Positions 24,266 through 32,473 are shown, counted from the first letter of the stretch. The stretch is DNA of 64,000 nucleotides from Lachnospiraceae bacterium (GCA_910574965.1 CAJTDB010000001.1:62001-126000); one strand, 5' to 3'. Program-made: numbers and translations. The notes: generated by a model from the letters alone, not told the origin.

Positions 24266-24970
24266 CTACTTATTGTGGGCTATCACATCTAGAATCGAAA
24301 GTATTTTGTGAGCCTCTTCAAAAGCATTCTGATATTCTTTACTATTTATATTGGTTGATTTTGTAATGAGCGGAATGAGAACACAAGGATTCTTAAAGCT
24401 ATTCATAGTAGCCTTTATATAAAGAGATTCAATTCTTTTCTTTTGAATTCTCTTTCCTGTTAGTCCACCTGCGATAGCTCCAGCCTTGCCAAATAGAGCA
24501 CCGCCGATCAATGCCTGCCCAACGCCTCCGGTGGTAATGACGGAATCATCCTCTATCAAATCATAACTGATTAAATCAGAAAATTTGTACCATTCACTGG
24601 TTCCGACTTTTTTGTTTCCTGTTCCAAGAACTTTTTCCGCAGCTACAGACATACCCATAGTGCTTACAGCCATTAAGCCTTTAAAAGATTTTCCAATAAT
24701 TCCACTTTTCTTTTTGTTGGAAGAGACGGTTCCCTTTATCTGGAATACCATATGATTTTCATCTATTTTTACTGGTCCTACCTTTTTGGTCACGTGATAA
24801 GAATCTCGCCAGTTTTCAACAACATTTTGAGAAGCATTTTGTAATATATTCAAAACGGAATTGGAATTGTTTTCATTTGGATTTTCACCTAATGGATACC
24901 CACAGTTCGGACAATTTGTTGCTTTATCAGATATTTCCTTTTCGCATTCAGGACATTGAATTATTGCCAT
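24266..24970 (-). CDS. Zinc-ribbon protein of unknown function
   Basis: 234 residues. The N-terminus is a zinc ribbon (CPECEKEISDKATNCPNCGY). A central domain follows (VGPVKIDENHMVFQIKG to SEWYKFSDLISYDLIEDDSV) that resembles membrane-associated PH-like domains. Next is a glycine-rich segment (GGVGQALIGGALFGKAGAIA) that may insert into or lie along a membrane, and a helical end. Such proteins are frequent in Firmicutes accessory DNA. The role here is unknown; it is flanked on both sides by members of the prophage repeat family. Confidence 0.65.
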   Translation of the reverse strand: MAIIQCPECEKEISDKATNCPNCGYPLGENPNENNSNSVLNILQNASQNVVENWRDSYHVTKKVGPVKIDENHMVFQIKGTVSSNKKKSGIIGKSFKGLMAVSTMGMSVAAEKVLGTGNKKVGTSEWYKFSDLISYDLIEDDSVITTGGVGQALIGGALFGKAGAIAGGLTGKRIQKKRIESLYIKATMNSFKNPCVLIPLITKSTNINSKEYQNAFEEAHKILSILDVIAHNK

Positions 24971-25007
24971 AATAAATTTTCTCCTTGTATTTTTAACGTT
25001 CTAATTT

Positions 25008-25075
25008 TAAATTCTTGTGATCGCAGTGTTATCAGTTCCATCGGAAAATAGGTCAGTTGAAAAATCCACATTGAT
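25008..25075. repeat. Intergenic repeat, copy E2
   Basis: Matches copy E1 in 32 of 36 positions (25008-25043), then diverges through TAGGTCAGTTG and AATCCACATTG, the latter resembling the start of A-type copies. It sits between the zinc-ribbon gene start and the stop of the PD-(D/E)XK gene. Confidence 0.6.
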
Positions 25076-25077
25076 TC

Positions 25078-26226
25078 CTACAATGGAACACTTTTTAGAT
25101 CTTTGCGAGGACCTCTTGTTAAGCTGATTAAGTACGGCGAAGGCATTTCGTAAGTGCCCCATTTAGTGTGGAGTAGTTCTTTGGGACTGGAAATTGCCGG
25201 TTGCAGATACCGGTTGCAGATGCTGATTAACTGATCTGTATAGTCTGAAAGTTCTTTAATATTAGAAATAGAATATCTTTTTTCTTTTTTATTTTCGTCC
25301 GGCAGAATCAATGTCTTTTGCGTATTTTTTAGTACAAGGCGGCAGATCCATTTTCTGGAATTGTTATCATATAAGATGGCAGTATAGGATTCGGTGCACT
25401 TGTATGTTATTTTGTTGGTATCCAGTGTATCTTTGAGTAGATTTTTGATCAAAGAAAAGGCATCCCATTCTTCTTCAGAAGTTAGGGAATCTGTATCCAG
25501 ACTGTCCCCAGTATTAGTGGAATTGATGGCGGACTGGAGCTTCTCGCTCAGGAGTTCATTCGTATAATCATTTAGTGCTTTCTTTAATATAGGTCTGAAC
25601 TTTTCAATTACAGCCTGTGTTTTAGCACCTTTATATATAGGTTGTAAAAACAGCTTCACCATTTCGTCTGAGGGATTTTGGAATTGCTGCTCTATGTAGT
25701 TCTTGAACAGATTATTATATTTTAACAGGGATGCGGAATCCAGAATATCAACAACATTAAGGGATTCTTTTTTGAATTTGGCAAGTTGACTGATCTGGCT
25801 GTCTTTTAGGCTTAACAGGTTGATCTCAAGAAAAGGCTCCCGATCCATTTTATTGGTTTCTTCCAAATCAGTGTAAAATTTATATATGATACCATTTGTG
25901 AGGATGGCAAATTTTGCGGAGGTAGTTACAAAATACCGGAAGAGCTGAGAACTGTGTTTATCTAGCTTTCTGCTGGCAGCTTTTGCTTCTATGAGAATGA
26001 CAGGCTCGTTTTTTATTAAAATGGCATAGTCCACCTTTTCGCCTTTTTTAATACCTACATCTGCCGTATATTCCGGACAAAATTCCATAGGATTAAACAC
26101 GTCATATCCGAGAAGCTGGAAAAAGGGAACGATCAATGACATTTTAGTAGCTTCTTCTGTCTGGACAGTATCTTTGAGCATTTCCAGACGATCTATAAAG
26201 GTTTTCAGTGTATCCTTAAAGTCCAT
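25078..26226 (-). CDS. PD-(D/E)XK protein with HsdR N-terminal-like domain
   Basis: 382 residues from ATG 26226, preceded by GGGGAGG. The N-terminal half matches the type I restriction enzyme R-subunit nuclease domain: VPFFQLLGYDVFNP, EYTADVGIKKGEKVDYAIL with the acidic residue, VILIEAKAAS giving the E-x-K motif, and TNGIIYKFYTDLEE. No helicase domain and no HsdM or HsdS genes are present. The C-terminal half is a separate domain ending in basic residues. Stand-alone proteins of this type in prophages are candidates for excluding other phages; that role is inferred. Confidence 0.75.
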   Translation of the reverse strand: MDFKDTLKTFIDRLEMLKDTVQTEEATKMSLIVPFFQLLGYDVFNPMEFCPEYTADVGIKKGEKVDYAILIKNEPVILIEAKAASRKLDKHSSQLFRYFVTTSAKFAILTNGIIYKFYTDLEETNKMDREPFLEINLLSLKDSQISQLAKFKKESLNVVDILDSASLLKYNNLFKNYIEQQFQNPSDEMVKLFLQPIYKGAKTQAVIEKFRPILKKALNDYTNELLSEKLQSAINSTNTGDSLDTDSLTSEEEWDAFSLIKNLLKDTLDTNKITYKCTESYTAILYDNNSRKWICRLVLKNTQKTLILPDENKKEKRYSISNIKELSDYTDQLISICNRYLQPAISSPKELLHTKWGTYEMPSPYLISLTRGPRKDLKSVPL

Positions 26227-26249
26227 GATTATCCTCCCCAATACAAAAA

Positions 26250-26693
26250 TTAAAGGTTTTTCTGTAAACGAATTTGAATAAGTTTTTGATGATATCCGAG
26301 CATTCTAGAAAGTTGCTCAACTGTAAAACTTTTATTTTCTTCCAGAATGTCATCAGATATTAGCAGCTCCATAGCAAACTTGTTCGCTTCAATTTCATTT
26401 TTAGAATTAAGAAGCATAGTTTTATTCCTGATGAAATAGCAGTTCTGTTTTCTATGTAGTATGGCATGACCTAATTCATGCGCCATTACCAGTTTCATAT
26501 CATGTTCTGACAAATTCTGATTAAGAAATATGTATCTGTGATTCTTGAGAAACATATAATATCCATCACAACTGATATTCCCAATCTGATATAAAACATT
26601 AAGTGCATCAGCCAGATCAAAAGGATCTCTGGTATCGAATTTCTTTGTATAATAGGATGCAAGCCCTTTTATATTATTTCTCAAATAAATCAC
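26250..26693 (-). CDS. ImmA/IrrE-family metallopeptidase
   Basis: 147 residues with the zinc motif MAHELGHAILH and a downstream acidic ligand region (NEIEANKFAMELLIS). In ICEBs1 and related phages ImmA cleaves the CI-like repressor on DNA damage and so triggers induction. Here it is immediately downstream of the repressor gene (no gap), the standard arrangement. It probably controls prophage induction. Confidence 0.9.
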   Translation of the reverse strand: MIYLRNNIKGLASYYTKKFDTRDPFDLADALNVLYQIGNISCDGYYMFLKNHRYIFLNQNLSEHDMKLVMAHELGHAILHRKQNCYFIRNKTMLLNSKNEIEANKFAMELLISDDILEENKSFTVEQLSRMLGYHQKLIQIRLQKNL

Positions 26694-27119
26694 CTACTTT
26701 TTATTTTTGTAAGGATTATATTTTTCTTTGTTGATAATTTTTAATCTTTTTAAAGCAATTTCTAATTCTTCCCGGAATAGTTCTGCAGCTTCGGGATCTA
26801 AAGATTCACCATCATATGCAGCAGGTCCATATTCCTGGCTAGCGAGTTTTTCCATGATTGAATCTAGATCTTTCTTTATGTCACGTTTGTCTTTTGGGGT
26901 GAGAGGGATTATCTTTTTTGCAGGTTCTTCTTTTCCAGTCATAAGATAGTCAATAGTTACTCCAAAATAGTCAGCTATTTTTTGAAGAGTTTGCGTCGTT
27001 GGAGTGCTTTTTCCTAGTTTCCAATTACTTAATGCTGTTTGAGTAACCCCTGCTTCTTTTGCCACTTTATAAGGGGTAACATCGTATTTTTGTAAAAGTT
27101 GCTCAAATACCTCATACAT
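26694..27119 (-). CDS. CI-like XRE repressor
   Basis: 141 residues from ATG 27119, behind AAAGGAG. An N-terminal HTH (YKVAKEAGVTQTALSNWK, GKSTPTTQTLQKIADYFGV) is joined to an acidic C-terminal region rich in Glu and Lys. It has no LexA-like autoprotease domain, consistent with inactivation by the neighbouring ImmA-type peptidase. It faces a Cro-like gene across a shared operator region and should keep the prophage silent. Confidence 0.9.
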   Translation of the reverse strand: MYEVFEQLLQKYDVTPYKVAKEAGVTQTALSNWKLGKSTPTTQTLQKIADYFGVTIDYLMTGKEEPAKKIIPLTPKDKRDIKKDLDSIMEKLASQEYGPAAYDGESLDPEAAELFREELEIALKRLKIINKEKYNPYKNKK

Positions 27120-27139
27120 TTTTTGTACTCCTTTCACAA

Positions 27140-27345
27140 AGATAGCATACTTTCGTAAAAGTTAGCAAAATATATTGACTACTAACTATAAAAGGAGTAT
27201 TATATACTTACGTGATAGAAAGTAAAACGTAAGAAAATACTTTTGATCGTGATATGCTTTCTCTTATAAAATGTGGTAGTTTTGTAATTGAAAGTATATC
27301 ACAGCTCGAAAGTATTTTCAATATGATACTTTCGGAAAGGTGGTG
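27140..27345. promoter_or_regulatory. Lysogeny switch: divergent promoters and operators
   Basis: Rightward promoter TTGACT (27175-27180), 17 bases, TATTAT (27198-27203) drives the Cro-like gene. The motif ATACTTTCG or its complement CGAAAGTAT occurs several times: near 27149, 27290 (as GAAAGTAT), 27307 and 27326. One pair forms CGAAAGTAT-N10-ATACTTTCG. These are the likely repressor and Cro binding sites. A leftward promoter for the repressor (TTGCTA ... TATCTT on the minus strand) overlaps the first of them. Confidence 0.75.
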
Positions 27346-27350
27346 TAAAA

Positions 27351-27560
27351 TTGTACGAAAAATTTAAGGAGTTATTGGATAATATGAACAAAACTCCTTA
27401 TCAAGTGTCAAAAGAAACTGGCATAAGTCAAACCGCTTTTTCAAATTGGAAGTCTGGACGTTCGGAACCAGGACTTGAAAGTTTGAAAAGATTAGCTGAT
27501 TACTTTGGGGTATCCATTGAGTATTTTTTGGAGGATGCGCAGTCGAAGGAGGGGAGGTGA
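27351..27560 (+). CDS. Cro-like XRE regulator
   Basis: 69 residues with a single HTH domain (YQVSKETGISQTAFSNWKSG, SLKRLADYFGVSIEYFL) closely resembling the N-terminus of the opposing repressor. It starts with TTG at 27351 behind AAAGGTGG; no ATG is available. It is the first gene of the rightward early operon and should compete with the repressor for the shared operators. Confidence 0.88.
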   Translation: MYEKFKELLDNMNKTPYQVSKETGISQTAFSNWKSGRSEPGLESLKRLADYFGVSIEYFLEDAQSKEGR

Positions 27561-27727
27561 GAGGGCTGAGAAAAGACTTTTGGGAAAAGGTAGAAACTGT
27601 ATCAGACTGGTTCTGGGGCAGTGAAAAGATGGATCATCTATATCATTTGTGCAAGGCGTTATTCTGGCCGGTGCTTATTCTGTGGATGCTGGCAGCACTG
27701 GTCAGAATAATCCTGGTGTTTGTTTAA
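27557..27727 (+). CDS. Small membrane protein, early operon
   Basis: 56 residues from GTG 27557, overlapping the Cro-like stop codon (GTGA), so translationally coupled; GGGGAGG precedes it. The N-terminal half is charged and Trp-rich; the C-terminal half is one transmembrane helix (FWPVLILWMLAALVRIILVFV). Its stop directly abuts the convergent gene. Unknown function. Confidence 0.6.
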   Translation: MRGLRKDFWEKVETVSDWFWGSEKMDHLYHLCKALFWPVLILWMLAALVRIILVFV

Positions 27728-28258
27728 TTACATAAGACGCTCAGCAATTTCATGTAAAGGATAAGAAATAGCTTTGAATTCGTTAGTTCCCAGACGTGGT
27801 TTTACAAGTTTGGCATAATTTTCGATATTGATTTCGATATGTTCAGAATATTTTTTCTTATCACTGTGATAAAAAATGTCGAAAACTGCTATTCCTCCCG
27901 GATAGTCTTCAAAGTGAAATGGGGCAAAAAATTTTTGGTTTGGGGCGATGGAGTTTCCAACAAGTCCATTAAAAATACCAGGTAGATCAGATGCTAATGT
28001 AGGATGTTCTTTGATTGACTTATTGAAAGTCAGTTTATCGATGACAGCCGATGAATTACCGAAATTTTTTATAACAAAGTATCCAGTTATGGCTCCCATT
28101 TGTGTGTAATCAAAATAGATTGTTATGTATGGACGGGTTGAGTTTTCAAGCATTTTTTTGTTCTGACTTAATGTAACTCCTAGGAAAACCAGGGAGATAA
28201 ATGCAAGAATGAAAGATAAAGCACCTAAAACAATGTTTGAAGTAGTCTGTAAATCCAT
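27728..28258 (-). CDS. Membrane-anchored hypothetical protein (possible moron)
   Basis: 176 residues: an N-terminal transmembrane helix (VLGALSFILAFISLVFLGV) and a soluble beta-rich domain. It is the only minus-strand gene inside the rightward early region and converges with the preceding gene, with no space between stop codons. An opposite-strand single gene in a phage operon is the usual sign of a lysogenically expressed extra gene, possibly acting on superinfecting phage; this is inferred from layout only. Confidence 0.6.
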   Translation of the reverse strand: MDLQTTSNIVLGALSFILAFISLVFLGVTLSQNKKMLENSTRPYITIYFDYTQMGAITGYFVIKNFGNSSAVIDKLTFNKSIKEHPTLASDLPGIFNGLVGNSIAPNQKFFAPFHFEDYPGGIAVFDIFYHSDKKKYSEHIEINIENYAKLVKPRLGTNEFKAISYPLHEIAERLM

Positions 28259-28382
28259 GAGTAAATTCCTCTTTTTTATATTCCAGATGGCGGTCTGGTA
28301 AGGAAATTATATCACGAAGTAGGGAAAAACGGAAGGAAAAGGTGGGAACCACTGTTGAAGCGACTGTTGAAGAATTGTTGAA

Positions 28383-28574
28383 ATGAGGGGAGGTGAAAAA
28401 GTTATAGAAGAAAAAACTACAAAAACGATCAAGAAGTCGCTAAATTTTGAAAAGAGCGGAGAAACACTTTCGGTAGAAATAAGTTTGGAAAATGTTTCTC
28501 CTAACGTGAAAGCGGACACCATTATTTTGTTTTTGAATACACTTTTCGATCGTGCGAAGGAGTCTATTTTTTAG
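28383..28574 (+). CDS. Small hypothetical protein
   Basis: 63 residues, charged (GEKVIEEKTTKTIKKSLNF). The only ATG (28383) lies before an AGGGGAGG that would be an ideal ribosome site for a start about eight bases downstream, where only GTT or ATA codons occur. The true start is therefore uncertain. Unknown function. Confidence 0.45.
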   Translation: MRGGEKVIEEKTTKTIKKSLNFEKSGETLSVEISLENVSPNVKADTIILFLNTLFDRAKESIF

Positions 28575-28659
28575 ATGAAATTCGGGAACTGTTATCAAAC
28601 ATAAAAAAGTAAGAAATACGGACAATCCGTCTACATATTTTTTACAAAGGAGGGATGGT

Positions 28660-28797
28660 ATGGAACATCAGTATGATATGGAGGTTACAGAAGAGAGAGC
28701 AGAAAAGATCAAGGAAATACTAATGGCGCTGTACGAGGACCAATATGGCTGTAAGCTGGTCCGCGTGTCAGAGAAGAAGGACGGGGCATCGGCATAG
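28660..28797 (+). CDS. Small hypothetical phage protein
   Basis: 45 residues from ATG 28660 behind AAAGGAGGG. Acidic helix then a short basic end (MEVTEERAEKIKEILMALYE). Not recognised; the strong ribosome site supports it as a gene. A small ACGGA-CAA-TCCGT hairpin with a T run lies just upstream (about 28616-28645). Confidence 0.55.
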   Translation: MEHQYDMEVTEERAEKIKEILMALYEDQYGCKLVRVSEKKDGASA

Positions 28798-28865
28798 ATG
28801 CCTGCAAAGGTTACGGTTTGCTCCCGGTCGTTTGGATGATCGGGAGCGGGAGAAAGGAGATATTT

Positions 28866-29138
28866 GTGCTCAAAACATTTGAAGAGCTTGCTGTAAAGCT
28901 GGAAGAACACGGGAAAAATGCCGTACAGTTCCGAGTAAAAACAGAGCTGCTGGAGGAGAGTGCTGCAAGATGCAGAGAGGCAAAAACCGCAAAAGCTTAT
29001 AAAAAAGAGCAGAGAACACTAAAAGAGATACGGGTATGGCTGGATGGGTTTCTGACCGGACTGATGATAGATAACTGGATCACACAGGACGAGTTTATAA
29101 GACTGTACCGGATCATGTTGGACATGCAGTTTCTTTAG
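28866..29138 (+). CDS. Small hypothetical phage protein
   Basis: 90 residues from GTG 28866, preceded by AAAGGAG; the frame is open further upstream but has no ribosome site. Helical and charged throughout (LKTFEELAVKLEEHGKNAV). Its stop codon overlaps the first bases of a tRNA-like sequence. Not recognised. Confidence 0.55.
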   Translation: MLKTFEELAVKLEEHGKNAVQFRVKTELLEESAARCREAKTAKAYKKEQRTLKEIRVWLDGFLTGLMIDNWITQDEFIRLYRIMLDMQFL

Positions 29139-29200
29139 CGCATTACCCGGCGGCGTACGGACCTTGTGTCCGGGAGCGGGTTCGAGTCCCGCCTGCGCTT
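29137..29200 (+). tRNA. tRNA-like sequence, short and atypical
   Basis: The T arm is canonical (GCGGG-TTCGAGT-CCCGC at 29176-29192), and AGCGCA at 29137-29142 pairs with TGCGCT at 29194-29199. Only about 64 nt separate the ends. The D arm and anticodon arm do not fold normally; CGGA-CCTTGTG-TCCG would put TTG (Gln) in the anticodon position with a four-pair stem. It may be a decayed tRNA or a tRNA mimic. It overlaps the previous stop codon by two bases. Confidence 0.45.
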
Positions 29201-29275
29201 TCGGGCATAGCTGCGGATGCCCAGGCACTCCTGCCAGCAAAGTACTGCAGCAGCGGGGATGGAGTTCCCCGCTCA

Positions 29276-29350
29276 GGACCTTTAGCTCAAGAAGGACAGA
29301 GCGCCCGCTTCCTAATCGGGTGGTTCCGGGTTCGATTCCCGGAAGGTCCA
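29276..29350 (+). tRNA. tRNA-Arg (anticodon CCT)
   Basis: 75 nt: acceptor GGACCTT pairs with AAGGTCC; D arm GCTC...GAGC; anticodon loop TTCCTAA giving CCT; T arm CCGGG-TTCGATT-CCCGG; discriminator A. No encoded CCA. The last anticodon-stem pair is a C-T mismatch. It would read AGG codons, which are used in the phage genes. Location inside the prophage early region indicates a phage-borne tRNA. Confidence 0.8.
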
Positions 29351-29380
29351 TTCACGCGTGAAATATCTTATAGAAAGGAA

Positions 29381-30034
29381 ATGAAAAAACAGATGAAAGC
29401 AGAAACGCTTTCCCGGAAACAGAGAGATTTTTACAATCGTCTTCCGGTTGGAAACCTGGATCGGCTGTTTGGTGGGGATAAAACTCCGGGACTGGTCATT
29501 CAGGATGGAAGAATTACCGGCATGAAGACGGAGTTTTGCAAAGGGAGGTTCGTAAAGATGGTGGCGGTTGGATTTCTGGTCCTTCTTCTGTTGTCTGGCT
29601 GTCTGCTGATCTGCAGAGCCGAAAGCAAACAACAGGAGGATTGGACCGAGTACATGGAAAAGCTCTGCGAAGAACGGCATCTTTGCCCGGAGCTGGTGGA
29701 GGCTGTCATCGAGCAGGAGAGCGGATGGGATCCGAAGGCAATCAACGGGGACTGTGTCGGTCTGATGCAGATTCATCAGATCTGGCAGTGGCCGCGGATG
29801 CAGCGTCTGGGCGTTGTGGACCTGACGGATCCGTATGAGAACATTTTGACCGGTGTGGATCTGCTGGAGGAGCTTTTCGAAGTACATAAGGAAGCGGCTG
29901 CCGTGCTGATGTATTATCAGGCGGGAAATTCAAAGCGGTATGGTCTTGAGGCATACCGCAGAGGAGAGATCAGCGATTATGCACTGCAGGTCCTGGAAAG
30001 GGCGGCGGAGCTGGAGAGATTACATGGAAAGTGA
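29381..30034 (+). CDS. Membrane-anchored lytic transglycosylase (SLT domain)
   Basis: 217 residues. A basic cytoplasmic N-terminus of about 58 residues precedes a transmembrane helix (MVAVGFLVLLLLSGCLLIC). The extracellular SLT domain follows with ELVEAVIEQESGWDPKA (catalytic Glu in the ES motif) and GLMQIHQ. It cleaves peptidoglycan glycan strands. It lies in the early region beside the tRNAs, far from the tail and lysis genes where phage SLT enzymes usually sit. Confidence 0.8.
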   Translation: MKKQMKAETLSRKQRDFYNRLPVGNLDRLFGGDKTPGLVIQDGRITGMKTEFCKGRFVKMVAVGFLVLLLLSGCLLICRAESKQQEDWTEYMEKLCEERHLCPELVEAVIEQESGWDPKAINGDCVGLMQIHQIWQWPRMQRLGVVDLTDPYENILTGVDLLEELFEVHKEAAAVLMYYQAGNSKRYGLEAYRRGEISDYALQVLERAAELERLHGK

Positions 30035-30045
30035 GGAGAATACAT

Positions 30046-31341
30046 ATGGGAGGCGTAAAGATTAATAAGCTGGAGATTGAGAATGTAAAGCGGGTACGCG
30101 CAGTAAAGGTAGAGCCGACGGCTTGTGGGCTTACGATTATCGGTGGACGGAACAACCAGGGAAAGACTTCGGTCCTGGATTCCATTGCCTGGGCGCTGGG
30201 CGGGAATCGTTATCGTCCTTCGAAACCCCAGAGAGAAGGTTCTGTTATCCCACCATCCCTGAAAGTTACTTTAAACAATGGGATCATTGTGGAGCGGAAA
30301 GGAAAGAACAGTGATCTGAAGGTCATCGATCCCAGCGGAAATAAGGCGGGACAGCAGCTTCTTGACAGTTTTATTGAACAACTGGCTCTGGACCTTCCGA
30401 AATTCATGGGGGCGTCCGGGAAGGAGAAGGCGCAGATTCTTCTGCAGATGATCGGCGTGGGAGAGCGGCTGGCTGTTATGGAGAAGGAAGAAAAGACGCT
30501 CTACAGTGAACGGCTTACGATTGGCAGAATTGCAGATCAAAAGGAAAAGTATGCAAAGGAGCAGCCGTTTTATCCGGATGTGCCGTACGAGCCGGTCTCC
30601 GCGTCGGAGATGATTCGGCAGCAGCAGGAAATCCTTGCGCAGAACGGAGAGAATCAGAGGAAAAGGGAGGACCTCCACAAGCTGGAGCAGGAATCCCAGA
30701 GGCTCAATGAGCAACTGGAAGCGCTCAATCGGCAGGTCAGAGAGGTTATGCAGAGGCAGGAACAGAACCAGAAAGATCTGGACATTGCACGCAGGAGTGC
30801 GATGGATCTGAAAGATGAATCAACAGCGGAGCTGGAGAGGAGCATCGCGGATATCGAGGAGCTGAATCGTAAAGTCCGGGCGAATCTAGACAAGGAAAGG
30901 GCAGAGGAGGATGCGAAGGAGTACCGGAGTCGGTATCAGGAGCTGACCTCTGAGATCGCAGACCTTCGCCAGCAGAAAGCAAAACTTCTGGAAAGTGCAG
31001 AACTCCCGCTTCCGGGACTCTCCGTGGAGGACGGAGAACTGGTCTATCATGGTCAGAAGTGGGACAACATGTCCGGATCGGATCAGATGAAAGTCTCCAC
31101 GGCAATCGTGCGGAAGCTGAATCCCGGCTGCGGCTTTGTCCTGCTGGACAAGCTGGAACAGATGGACCTGGAAACCATGCGGGAGTTTGGTGTGTGGCTG
31201 GAGCAGGAAGGACTGCAGGCGATTGCCACCAGAATCAGCACCGGAGATGAGTGCAGCATTATCATCAGCGACGGATATGTGGAAGGGGAAGAAGCCGAAG
31301 AAGCGGCCGCTCCGAAGACGTGGAAGAAAGGAGAGTTCTAA
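30046..31341 (+). CDS. SbcC/Rad50-like AAA ATPase
   Basis: 431 residues from ATG 30046, behind GAGGAG. N-terminal ABC-type half with Walker A (IIGGRNNQGKTSVLDSIAW), a central coiled coil of about 130 residues (EQESQRLNEQLEALNRQV), and a C-terminal half with SGSDQMKVSTAIV in the signature position and Walker B (GFVLLDKLEQMD). These short SMC-like proteins of phages assist recombination-dependent replication. First gene of a tightly packed replication cluster; the next start overlaps its stop (TAATG). Confidence 0.85.
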   Translation: MGGVKINKLEIENVKRVRAVKVEPTACGLTIIGGRNNQGKTSVLDSIAWALGGNRYRPSKPQREGSVIPPSLKVTLNNGIIVERKGKNSDLKVIDPSGNKAGQQLLDSFIEQLALDLPKFMGASGKEKAQILLQMIGVGERLAVMEKEEKTLYSERLTIGRIADQKEKYAKEQPFYPDVPYEPVSASEMIRQQQEILAQNGENQRKREDLHKLEQESQRLNEQLEALNRQVREVMQRQEQNQKDLDIARRSAMDLKDESTAELERSIADIEELNRKVRANLDKERAEEDAKEYRSRYQELTSEIADLRQQKAKLLESAELPLPGLSVEDGELVYHGQKWDNMSGSDQMKVSTAIVRKLNPGCGFVLLDKLEQMDLETMREFGVWLEQEGLQAIATRISTGDECSIIISDGYVEGEEAEEAAAPKTWKKGEF

Positions 31342-32459
31342 TGAAGATCATCAGAGGAAAACTTGCAGGTGCAAAAAAGATCGTAGTATACGGGCCGGAA
31401 GGAATCGGGAAATCAACTTTTGCGGCACAGTTTCCGGAACCGGTGTTTATCGATACGGAAGGCAGCACAAAGGACATGGATGTGGCCCGCATGGAAGCGC
31501 CGTCCAGCTGGCGGATGCTGATGGAGCAGGTAAAATACATCAAGGAACATCCGGAACTGTGCAAAACGCTTGTGATCGATACGGCGGACTGGGCGGAGAT
31601 ACTCTGTATGGAAGCAGTATGCGCCCGGTCGCAGAAGTCCGGAATCGAGGACTTCGGATATGGAAAAGGCTATGTCTATCTTGCGGAGGAATTTGGCCGG
31701 CTTTTGAACCTGCTTTCAGAGGCAATAGATGCCGGGGTCCACGTCGTGATCAATGCCCATGCAAAGATGCGGAAATTTGAACAGCCGGATGAAATGGGCG
31801 CCTATGACCGATGGGAACTGAAGCTTCAGAAGCAGACGGCGCCGCTTTTGAAGGAATGGGCGGATATGGTCCTGTTTGCTAACTATAAGACGATCGTGGT
31901 CAACGTGGATGGTCAGGGCGCTCAGAAAGGAAAGAATAAGGCCCAGGGAGGGAGGCGTGTGATGTACACATCCCATCATCCATGCTGGGATGCAAAGAAC
32001 CGGTATGGACTCCCAGAAGAGATCCCGTTTGAGTATGAACAGATCGCTCACATCATCGGAACCGGGGTTGCTGTTAGAGAGGCACCGGTACCGGACCGGC
32101 TGGCCCAAATGCCCAAGGAGAACCCGCCGGTGATGGTCCAGAACCCTGTTCAGCAGGAGCTGCCGCTGAATATGCCGGAGTCTTCCAGGAATCAGAGTGT
32201 TTCGGATTATATCGTGCTGCAGCAGTCGAAGGAAGAGAACATTCCGAAAGCGCTTCTGGATCTGATGATCGCAAACCGGGTCACGGAATGGGATGTGCAG
32301 AATGCAGTAGGGATAAAGGGATATTATACAAGTGATGTTCCGATTGAGCGGTATGAAAAGGGGTTCATCATGGATATTCTGGTGGATGCCTGGCCACAGG
32401 TCTATGATACGATCCTGAAGGAAAGAAAGACGCTGGATGAAGAATTGCCATTTCAATAA
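31341..32459 (+). CDS. Sak4-like RecA-fold recombination ATPase
   Basis: 372 residues. P-loop VVYGPEGIGKSTFAAQFP, Walker B LVIDTADWAE, and the INAHAKMRKF region are those of phage AAA_24/Sak4 single-strand annealing proteins, a minimal RecA-like core. The C-terminal 100 residues are a separate acidic domain ending DEELPFQ, reminiscent of SSB tails that recruit partners. It likely works with the downstream DUF669 protein at replication forks. Confidence 0.85.
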   Translation: MKIIRGKLAGAKKIVVYGPEGIGKSTFAAQFPEPVFIDTEGSTKDMDVARMEAPSSWRMLMEQVKYIKEHPELCKTLVIDTADWAEILCMEAVCARSQKSGIEDFGYGKGYVYLAEEFGRLLNLLSEAIDAGVHVVINAHAKMRKFEQPDEMGAYDRWELKLQKQTAPLLKEWADMVLFANYKTIVVNVDGQGAQKGKNKAQGGRRVMYTSHHPCWDAKNRYGLPEEIPFEYEQIAHIIGTGVAVREAPVPDRLAQMPKENPPVMVQNPVQQELPLNMPESSRNQSVSDYIVLQQSKEENIPKALLDLMIANRVTEWDVQNAVGIKGYYTSDVPIERYEKGFIMDILVDAWPQVYDTILKERKTLDEELPFQ

Positions 32460-32473
32460 GGAGGATGCAGATT

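Noticed and set aside
20990-25075. A CRISPR array
   Set aside because: Copies are degenerate, hundreds of bases apart, separated by genes, and no cas genes are present; only one copy resembles a repeat end.
29019-29361. Open frames on both strands across the tRNA region
   Set aside because: They run through the tRNA and tRNA-like structures and have no ribosome site.
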